In this document: positions 20,775 through 26,214 of the stretch, piece by piece | How positions within the stretch are numbered: the stretch's first letter is position 1 | Layout: every line of letters begins with the position of its first letter | From: CAZRIP01 sp964600165 | GTDB taxonomy: Bacteria > Elusimicrobiota > Elusimicrobia > UBA1565 > UBA9628 | Length of the DNA stretch: 26,214 bases | Direction of reading: 5' to 3' | Assembly: GCA_964600165.1 (NCBI GenBank) | Contig: CAZRIP010000047.1 | Location: forward strand, 1-26,214 | Notes under the pieces: generated by a model | Told to the model about the DNA's origin: nothing | Database searches by the model: none | What the model saw: the letters and a program-made list of their open reading frames with translations, nothing else | Program-made: the position numbers and the translations under genes

Positions 20775-21928
20775 GGCAGCCCCAAGCGGTAGAGCTTCTC
20801 GTAGTCGGCCGCGAGCTTTTCGAGCGAGTAGCGCTCGACCGCCGTCTTGCGCGCGGCTTGGCCGAGCTTGGCCGCGAGGTCGGGGTGGGCGAGGAGCTTG
20901 TCGAGCTGGCGGATCAGCTCCGCCTCGTCCAGGGGCGCGAACAGGAAGCCCGACTCGGCGTCCGAGACGGCCTCGACGGCTCCTCCGACGCGGCTGGCCA
21001 AGACCGCCAGGCCCGACGCCATCGCCTCGAGCAGCGCGTTCGACAGGCCCTCTGAGATCGAAGGCAGCACGAAGACGTCGGCCGCCGCGTAGGCGAGCTC
21101 GATGTCCGGCCGCGAGGGAAGAAGCAGGACCCTGTCTTCGGCGCCGGAGCGATGGACGGACTCCACGATGCGCTCGCGGTCCGGGCCGTCGCCGACAACG
21201 ACGAGATGCGCCTTCGCCCGGCCCGCGCCCGGAGCGCCGCGCGTGGCGCGCGCCCAGGTCTCCACGAAATCGGGCAGGCGCTTTTCAGACGACAGCCGCC
21301 CGGCGTAAATGAAGAGGAGGCACGCGGGAAAGCCGAGGCGCGCGCGCAGCGCGGACTTCTCCTCGGGCGGGACGGGGCGGTAGCGGCGCGTGTCGACGCC
21401 GTTGGGCATGAAATGAACGGACACGCCCTTGCCGAGATAACGCTCGGCCTCGACGACGAGCTCGCGCGTGACCGCGACAAATCGCGGGCGCAGCAGCGCG
21501 AGCGCTTGCAGCTTGAGGCGGCCCGCCGCGCTTTTCGACGAGACCGCGAGCTCGCCGATGCCCCGCCCTCCGCCGAGCTTGACGAAGACGCGCTTGCCGC
21601 GGAGCTTTCCCGCGAGCGCGGCGGCGAGCGCGGGCGAGCCAGCCAGGTGGACGTGGATCGCGTCATAGGGCGCGCCCGCCAGCAGCCGCCAGAAAAGCGA
21701 GGCCATGAACGTCATGGAGTCGACGAGGCCGCCTCCCGCGCGCCAAAGCCTCTCTACCGGCACGCCGCGCACCTCGTCGGCGGCGGGCAGGCCGGAGAGC
21801 CGCCGCGTCAGCACGCGCACGGCGACGCCCCGATCCTTGAGCGCCGACGAGAGCTCGAGCGCCTGCTTCTCGGCCCCGCCGACGTGTGGATGGAAGCTCG
21901 CGCTGACCATGACGACGCCCCCGCTCAA
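20771..21928 (-). CDS. GT4 family glycosyltransferase
   Basis: The 385-residue GT-B enzyme begins VVMVSASFHPHVGGAEKQALEL (GGAEK at 17-21), the standard acceptor-side start of GT4. MPNGVDTRRY (about 174-183), the AGRLSSEKR donor loop (209-217) and E293-x7-E301 in ISEGLSNALLEAMASG complete the signature. I took the TTG at 21926-21928, which overlaps the upstream stop as TTGA. An ATG at 21910 would remove most of the first beta strand of the Rossmann fold. The enzyme probably extends a lipid-linked oligosaccharide in the cytoplasm. The neighbouring genes are a methyltransferase upstream and a GT2 downstream, all co-translated. Confidence 0.9.
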   Translation of the reverse strand: MSGGVVMVSASFHPHVGGAEKQALELSSALKDRGVAVRVLTRRLSGLPAADEVRGVPVERLWRAGGGLVDSMTFMASLFWRLLAGAPYDAIHVHLAGSPALAAALAGKLRGKRVFVKLGGGRGIGELAVSSKSAAGRLKLQALALLRPRFVAVTRELVVEAERYLGKGVSVHFMPNGVDTRRYRPVPPEEKSALRARLGFPACLLFIYAGRLSSEKRLPDFVETWARATRGAPGAGRAKAHLVVVGDGPDRERIVESVHRSGAEDRVLLLPSRPDIELAYAAADVFVLPSISEGLSNALLEAMASGLAVLASRVGGAVEAVSDAESGFLFAPLDEAELIRQLDKLLAHPDLAAKLGQAARKTAVERYSLEKLAADYEKLYRLGLP

Positions 21929-22956
21929 GATCCGCCCTCGCGCTTGCGGCCGAGCACGCCGGGCTTGGGGATCAGGCCGTGCGGCAGGACCTTGAGGACG
22001 TCGAAGCCCGCGGCCTTGAACCAGCCCGCCAGCTCCTCTTTGGTATGGTGATATTGATAGGGAGGCGAGATCCAATCGAAGTTCTCGATCACGCGGACCA
22101 TGAAGTCCCGGTGGACCGAGAACGTCAAGTATTTCAAGCCCGGCGCCGCTCCCAGAGCGGCGAGCGGGAAGCAAAACGCGTAGACGATCGGCGCGGGCAG
22201 GCGCGTCGTGAAGAAGCGGATGAGATCGCTGATGAGATGGCGCGTCCCGACGATGGTCCAGGCGAGCCGGCGCCGCTTGGCGATCCACGCGCGCCCCGGG
22301 CGCAGCGGATTGGTCGAAAAATCCTCGAAGCGTCCGGCCTTGCCGTAGAGCCAGACGCTGAGATGCCCCCCGCGCTTGACGAGCGGGGCCACGGCGTCGA
22401 AGGCCTTCCTCGTGTCGGAGGTGTGGTGCAGGACGCCCTGGCTGTAGACGACGTCGAAGGCCTCTTTCTTCAACGGCGGGTTGAGCAGATCTCCTTGCAC
22501 GACGTGAAGCTTCGCGTGGTCGGGCGCCTGCGCCGCCAAGCGGCGCAAGCTCTCCGACAAATCGAGCGCGACGACCTCGGCGCCCAGCGCGAGCGCCACC
22601 ATGGAGTAGCGGCCCATCCCGCAGCCGGCGTCGAGGACGAGCTTGCCCGCGAAGTCCTCGCGCGAGAGTTGGGTCTCCTCGAGGAACACGCTCTCGTCCT
22701 CGGGAAGCGCCCCGGGATAGCGGCTCCATTCCCAAGAAAAGCTGTCGCGGGTCTTCACGACCTTGGCGCTCTGGGCGCCGATGAGAAGCCGAGGCACGCC
22801 GCCGATGATCGGATACGCCCGCTTGCACGTCGAGCAGGAGAGCTCCCCGCCTTGCACGTCGATCTCCTCGGTGCGGGGAAGCTCCGTGAGGCTCTTGAAC
22901 TTAAGCGCCGCGGCGCAGCAAGGCGAGCGCAGCAGCGGCAGCAAGCTCGATTTCAC
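21925..22956 (-). CDS. SAM-dependent methyltransferase with N-terminal Trm112-like domain
   Basis: The 343-residue protein starts with a small zinc-ribbon-like domain (residues 8-58) ending AYPIIGGVPRLL, as in Trm112-fused methyltransferases. The first of its four metal ligands seems to be Ser11 rather than Cys, leaving Cys14, Cys41 and Cys44. The SAM fold follows: LVLDAGCGMGRYSM (106-119), the acidic strand end VVALDLSES, and FDVVYSQGVLHHTSD. The C-terminal third has a hydrophobic stretch near PAPIVYAFCFPLAALG. Homologues sit in polysaccharide clusters and probably methylate a sugar or lipid-linked intermediate. It begins with GTG at 22956, overlapping the stop of the previous gene (GTGA), with GGGAG and AAAGG upstream. 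Confidence 0.82.
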   Translation of the reverse strand: MKSSLLPLLRSPCCAAALKFKSLTELPRTEEIDVQGGELSCSTCKRAYPIIGGVPRLLIGAQSAKVVKTRDSFSWEWSRYPGALPEDESVFLEETQLSREDFAGKLVLDAGCGMGRYSMVALALGAEVVALDLSESLRRLAAQAPDHAKLHVVQGDLLNPPLKKEAFDVVYSQGVLHHTSDTRKAFDAVAPLVKRGGHLSVWLYGKAGRFEDFSTNPLRPGRAWIAKRRRLAWTIVGTRHLISDLIRFFTTRLPAPIVYAFCFPLAALGAAPGLKYLTFSVHRDFMVRVIENFDWISPPYQYHHTKEELAGWFKAAGFDVLKVLPHGLIPKPGVLGRKREGGS

Positions 22957-23945
22957 TTGCCTTTCTCCCGCGACAACGCGCCCTGCAGCTCCGAAAACGA
23001 AAGCTCGATCTTCCACAAGAACGCCAACCCGATGGCGGTCACCATGATGTAGCCGGTCATGTGGTTGAACACCGCGTAGCCGAACGCCGCCGCGTCCGGC
23101 GCCCCGAGATCGACGAGGATCGACTTGACCAGGGCCTCGAAGGTCCCGAACGCTCCGGGCGCCGCGGGCAGCGCCGCGCCCGCGCCGGCCCAAGAAAGGA
23201 TCAAGATCGAGCGCGGGTAGTCGACGAAGGAGCCCATGTCGAGAGCGCGCGCTCCGGCCCAGTAAAACAGCGCGTCGATCGACCACAGCACGAGGCTCCA
23301 GAGGACGGCCTGCGCGGCCGCGGCGGGCTCGCGCAGCACGGCCGCGCCGGCCGAGAGCTGCGCGACGAGCTTATGGAGCGCGGGCCAGCGCCGCAAGCGG
23401 CGCTCCCAGGCCCCGCCGGAAGAGAGCGGCTTTTCGGCCAGCGCGAGCAAGACGAGAGCGAGGATCGCGCCCGCCAGGAGGAGAAGGCCGGCGCGGCGCA
23501 ACGGGGCCGGCACGAGAGCCGGCAGGCCGGCGCTCGCCGCGCAAAAGAGCGCGAGCAGCGCGGCGAGGTCGAGCGCGCGCTCGACGGCGACGCTCGCGAG
23601 CACGGTCATCGTGGGGATGCCCAGCTCGCGCGCCGCCAGGAAGGCGCGCGCGACCTCTCCCAGGCGCATGAACAAGACGTTGTTCAAGGCGATGCCGATC
23701 GCCTCGAGGCGAAAGAGCAGCGGCGTCGGCGCCTTCGCCGCGCGCTTGAGCAGGATCTTCCAGCGGGCGGCGCGGATCGCGAGATCGACGAGACTGATCA
23801 AGAGCAGCGGGATAAGCCAGATCATCCTGGCCCCCGAGAGGACGATCCAAAGCTCGCCGAAGCGCACGTTGCGCGCGGCTAAGATGAGGCAGCCCGCCGT
23901 CACCGCGAGCGCGAGCGCCGCTGACGCGGCTTTCTTGCGGCTCAC
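22953..23945 (-). CDS. Lysylphosphatidylglycerol synthase TM-region/AglD-like (UPF0104) membrane protein
   Basis: A 330-residue polytopic protein with about eight helices. The two family signatures are present. ALNNVLFMRLGEVARAFLAARELGIP followed by VAVERALDL gives the conserved Asn, Arg-Leu-Gly-Glu and Glu-Arg-x2-Asp residues. PAAPGAFGTFEAL near residue 255 is the second. This module occurs in MprF flippase domains and in AglD2/YbhN-type proteins, where roles in lipid or polyprenyl-phosphate-sugar translocation have been proposed. I placed the start at GTG 23945 because of the GTGA overlap and a GGAGG 5 nt upstream; earlier in-frame GTGs at 23957 and 23969 exist. Position next to a DPM1-like GT2 suits a polyprenyl-phosphate-sugar role. 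Confidence 0.86.
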   Translation of the reverse strand: MSRKKAASAALALAVTAGCLILAARNVRFGELWIVLSGARMIWLIPLLLISLVDLAIRAARWKILLKRAAKAPTPLLFRLEAIGIALNNVLFMRLGEVARAFLAARELGIPTMTVLASVAVERALDLAALLALFCAASAGLPALVPAPLRRAGLLLLAGAILALVLLALAEKPLSSGGAWERRLRRWPALHKLVAQLSAGAAVLREPAAAAQAVLWSLVLWSIDALFYWAGARALDMGSFVDYPRSILILSWAGAGAALPAAPGAFGTFEALVKSILVDLGAPDAAAFGYAVFNHMTGYIMVTAIGLAFLWKIELSFSELQGALSREKGK

Positions 23946-25759
23946 GCGCGCCTCCACAACGCGAGCCACAACGCCCAGGCCGCGGCGGTCGCCGCGGCCA
24001 AGAGGCCGTAACGCGACGGAGAGAACTCGGCGACCAGATTCAGAGGCTCCGCCTCATCCGGCCGGCGCACCGACTGCAGAAGCCCGTCGTAAAGCTCCAG
24101 GGCGACCGGCCGCCCGCCGAGCCAGGCGCGCCAGCCGGGGTAGGCCGACTGCGACAAGACGAGGGCGGCCGACCTCGCGGGCCAACTCGCGGCCTCCACC
24201 CTCCACCGCTCGGGGCGCTCGCGCGAAAGGCGCACCGGCCCCGGGACCGGCTCGCCCTTCGCGTCGACGAAAAACGCGAGGGGCAAGGCTTTCGCGCCCC
24301 CCTTCTCGAGCCGGCCGGCGACGGTCAGGCGATACGCCACGCCCAGCCGCCGCATTTCCGGCGTGTCGGCTCGGGTCAGATAGGTGCGGCTCGCGTCGGC
24401 CGCCGGGCCGCCTTCGCTGCGCGCCGCGTAGGCGGGATAGCCCGCGAGGTAGAACGCCTCGTAGCCGTTGACGTTCATCGCGCGGTAGAGCATGACCTTG
24501 TTTTGATTCGACAGCTGAGGATCGCCGAGGATGCGAAAGGGGACGTCCCCCATTTGCTGGGCGAGCGTCGGGTTGATCGCGAGCAGGGGATAAGCGTCCG
24601 CGGCCTTCAGGAAAGGCCCGTCCCAGACGAGCATGCAGACGACGCCCGCGGCGGCGAGCGCCGTCGCCGTCCGCCGGCCGCCGCGGCGCGAGAAGGCGAG
24701 CCAGCCCGCGCCGGCCGAAAGCCACAGCGCCCAAAGGTCCAGGAAGAGCGCCCGAGACGGCGTGCGCAAGAAGCCCAGCGCCGTGTGCTCGAGCAGCCAG
24801 CGATAGCCGGGATTGTGCGCGCCGGCGGCGAGGAAAAGCCCGGCCGCGAGCAGGGCCGCTCGCGCGGCCGAGAGGCCGGCGAAAGACAAGAACAGCGCGG
24901 GGCCGAGCCAGACTCCGGTCGTCTCGAGAAACACGGACGGCGGCCCGCCCCAGGTCTTTCTCAGCGGATCGCCGAGCGCGCCGGGCCAAAGCCAGGTCGA
25001 CAGCTCCCGCGCGCCGACCGAATAGCCGAGCGAGAACGAGGCGGGCCAGCCGCGCCGGACGGATTGGCCGAGGAACTCGAAGAGCGGCGCCCACAAGACG
25101 GCGGTCAGCGCCGCGGCGCACAGGCCCTCGAAAGCCAGCGCGCGCAGCCGCGAAGGCCGCGTGCAGGCCGTCCAAACGGCCAGGCCGAGGGCGTTGACCG
25201 CGCAGAACTGCGGGTGGCCGGACAGAAGCTGCAGCGCGAGCGCCGCGGCGAGCAAGCCTCGCGCGCCGTAGACCCAGAAGAGCCAGCACCACGGAGCCCA
25301 GGCGAGGCTCGCGAGCAGCGTCGGGATCCCCTCGACGACGCGGTAAGCGACGAACGGGCACGCCGCGTAGGCCAGGCCCAGCGCCCAGGCCGAGACGCCC
25401 GCGATCCCGCCTCGCCGGGCGAGCAGCGAGGCGCCGAGCGCCGCCCAAAAAAGATGCAGCCAGCAGTCCCACGACAGCCCGAGCGTCAGCGGAAAGAGCC
25501 AGCCCAGCGCCGCGGGCGGGTAATAGAGCGCGCTTTGGGGATTGGCCGCGAGCGGCAGGCCGGCGAAGAGATACGGGTTCCAAAAAGGCATGCGTCCGCA
25601 GATGAGCGACGTCGCGATGAGATGCCTCATCGGATAATGATACGCGACCAGATCCCCGAAGCCCGCCGGCAGGCTCCATGGCGCAAGTCCCGAGGGCAGC
25701 AAAGAAAAGACGAGCAGCGCGAAAGTCCCGGCGGCGAGCCAGGCGTCGGCCCTTCTCAT
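23942..25759 (-). CDS. YfhO-like polytopic membrane protein
   Basis: This 605-residue membrane protein has about 11 to 12 helices and an extracytoplasmic C-terminal domain (about 430-585), closed by a final helix. The first large loop reads FGDLVAYHYPMRHLIA, then MPFWNPYLFAGLPL and SALYYPPAAL. This is the hallmark of the YfhO/PF09586 family, whose members have GT-C-like topology and, in Gram-positive examples, are needed to decorate teichoic or lipoteichoic acids. A periplasmic sugar-transfer role is inferred. The start is ATG 25757-25759, overlapping the upstream GT2 stop as ATGA; an in-frame ATG at 25819 lies deep inside that gene. Coupling to a DPM1-like GT2 suggests that enzyme makes its lipid-linked donor. 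Confidence 0.85.
   Translation of the reverse strand: MRRADAWLAAGTFALLVFSLLPSGLAPWSLPAGFGDLVAYHYPMRHLIATSLICGRMPFWNPYLFAGLPLAANPQSALYYPPAALGWLFPLTLGLSWDCWLHLFWAALGASLLARRGGIAGVSAWALGLAYAACPFVAYRVVEGIPTLLASLAWAPWCWLFWVYGARGLLAAALALQLLSGHPQFCAVNALGLAVWTACTRPSRLRALAFEGLCAAALTAVLWAPLFEFLGQSVRRGWPASFSLGYSVGARELSTWLWPGALGDPLRKTWGGPPSVFLETTGVWLGPALFLSFAGLSAARAALLAAGLFLAAGAHNPGYRWLLEHTALGFLRTPSRALFLDLWALWLSAGAGWLAFSRRGGRRTATALAAAGVVCMLVWDGPFLKAADAYPLLAINPTLAQQMGDVPFRILGDPQLSNQNKVMLYRAMNVNGYEAFYLAGYPAYAARSEGGPAADASRTYLTRADTPEMRRLGVAYRLTVAGRLEKGGAKALPLAFFVDAKGEPVPGPVRLSRERPERWRVEAASWPARSAALVLSQSAYPGWRAWLGGRPVALELYDGLLQSVRRPDEAEPLNLVAEFSPSRYGLLAAATAAAWALWLALWRRA
23951..23955 (-). promoter_or_regulatory. 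Shine-Dalgarno of the AglD-like gene
   Basis: GGAGG on the minus strand is 5 nt upstream of the GTG at 23945. It decides between three possible in-frame GTG starts. Confidence 0.65.
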
Positions 25760-26214
25760 CGCGACCCCAGGGCGCGCAGCCTGAGGACGAAGAGGCAGCC
25801 CGAGGCGAGCTTGCGCCAATCGAGCTTCGAGTCGCCCTTCTTGCGATCGACGAAAGCGATCGGGATTTCCCGCACGCGCAAGCCGCGCCTCGAGGCGCGA
25901 AAAAGGACCTCATGGATGATCGAGGGCCCGCGGCTGCGCAAGGTGCGCGGCTCGATCGACTCGAGCGCGGCGCGCGTGAAGGCCCGATAGCCGGAGTCGA
26001 CGTCGCGGATCGGCAAACCGAGAAGGACGCGGGCGTAGGCGTTGGCCAAGCTCGACAGAATACGCCGCGACGGGCCCCGATCGTCCCCGCCTCCGCGCGA
26101 CAGGCGCGAGCCGACCGCGACGTCGCAGCTTTTCAGGGCTTCGAGCAGGTCCGGCAGATGGCGCGGCTGATGTGAAAAATCGGCGTCCATCTCGACGATG
26201 AACTCGGCGCCGCG
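25756..26214 (-). CDS. GT2 family glycosyltransferase, DPM1-like (5' end cut by window end)
   Basis: The 152 C-terminal residues are visible and the start lies beyond base 26214. The fragment opens at the DXD of the GT-A fold, EMDADFSHQPRHLPDLLEAL. It continues with VAVGSRLSRGG, the RDVDSGYRAFTRAALE segment, IIHEVLFRASRRGLRVREIPIAFVDRKKGDSKL. This is the standard succession of dolichol-phosphate mannosyltransferase-like enzymes lacking the extra C-terminal membrane domain. It should form a polyprenyl-phosphate hexose. It is the first visible gene of a six-gene operon and its stop overlaps the YfhO-like start (ATGA). The operon promoter is outside the window. Confidence 0.92.
   Translation of the reverse strand, partial: RGAEFIVEMDADFSHQPRHLPDLLEALKSCDVAVGSRLSRGGGDDRGPSRRILSSLANAYARVLLGLPIRDVDSGYRAFTRAALESIEPRTLRSRGPSIIHEVLFRASRRGLRVREIPIAFVDRKKGDSKLDWRKLASGCLFVLRLRALGSR

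Overview
The window is a GC-rich, almost fully coding stretch of bacterial chromosome. It carries 22 protein genes, two of them cut by the window ends. I see no rRNA, tRNA, CRISPR array, insertion sequence or intergenic gap longer than about 90 bases. The outer-membrane-type barrel protein, the signal peptides and the surface-polysaccharide gene content suggest a Gram-negative, diderm bacterium. An uncultured high-GC lineage such as an Elusimicrobiota relative is possible, but nothing in the sequence fixes the taxon.

The region is a surface-glycan or glycosylation island. From left to right: a partial DPM1-like GT2 (minus) is divergent from a DUF2079 membrane protein (628-2214). Next come a secreted protein with three CX4C repeats (2302-3105) and a DUF2142/GT-C-like membrane protein of visibly lower GC (3142-4617). 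A three-gene minus operon follows (8483 to 4653): a DegT-fold enzyme whose PLP lysine is replaced by histidine, a GT-C-like membrane protein, and a GDP-fucose-synthase-like epimerase/reductase. The first and last resemble the ColD/ColC pair of GDP-colitose synthesis. MarC (8529-9149) lies divergent from that operon. A methyltransferase and a Wzx-like flippase follow (11415 to 9173, minus). Then come a sugar aminotransferase (11453-12610), an outer-membrane protein with the only textbook -35/-10 promoter (12671-13537), and a minus operon of GT4, AsnB-type amidotransferase and a small membrane protein (16952 to 13515). A plus operon encodes GNAT, a sugar C-methyltransferase and a perosamine-synthase-like aminotransferase (16981-19788). 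The window ends in a six-gene minus operon (beyond 26214 to 19785): DPM1-like GT2, YfhO-like protein, LPG-synthase-TM/AglD-like protein, Trm112-type methyltransferase, GT4 and GT2.

Together these genes would make unusual deoxy-, amino- and branched sugars as activated nucleotides (three DegT enzymes, GNAT, C-methyltransferase, GFS-like reductase). They would assemble them with cytoplasmic GT2/GT4 enzymes, flip intermediates (Wzx-like), and probably modify products on the periplasmic side with GT-C-type membrane proteins fed by polyprenyl-phosphate sugars. This pathway reading is inference. The upstream nucleotidyltransferase and 4,6-dehydratase are not in the window.

The most striking non-coding signal is global. 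All ten genes that begin a visible transcription unit have a TAnnnT (-10-like) hexamer ending only 5 to 9 nt before the start codon, which predicts leaderless mRNAs. Four divergent gene pairs pack both promoters into 25 to 45 bp. Genes inside operons instead mostly join by 4-nt NTGA start/stop overlaps, some with a Shine-Dalgarno sequence. Convergent genes meet with a 35-nt gap at most or overlap, leaving no room for ordinary terminators.
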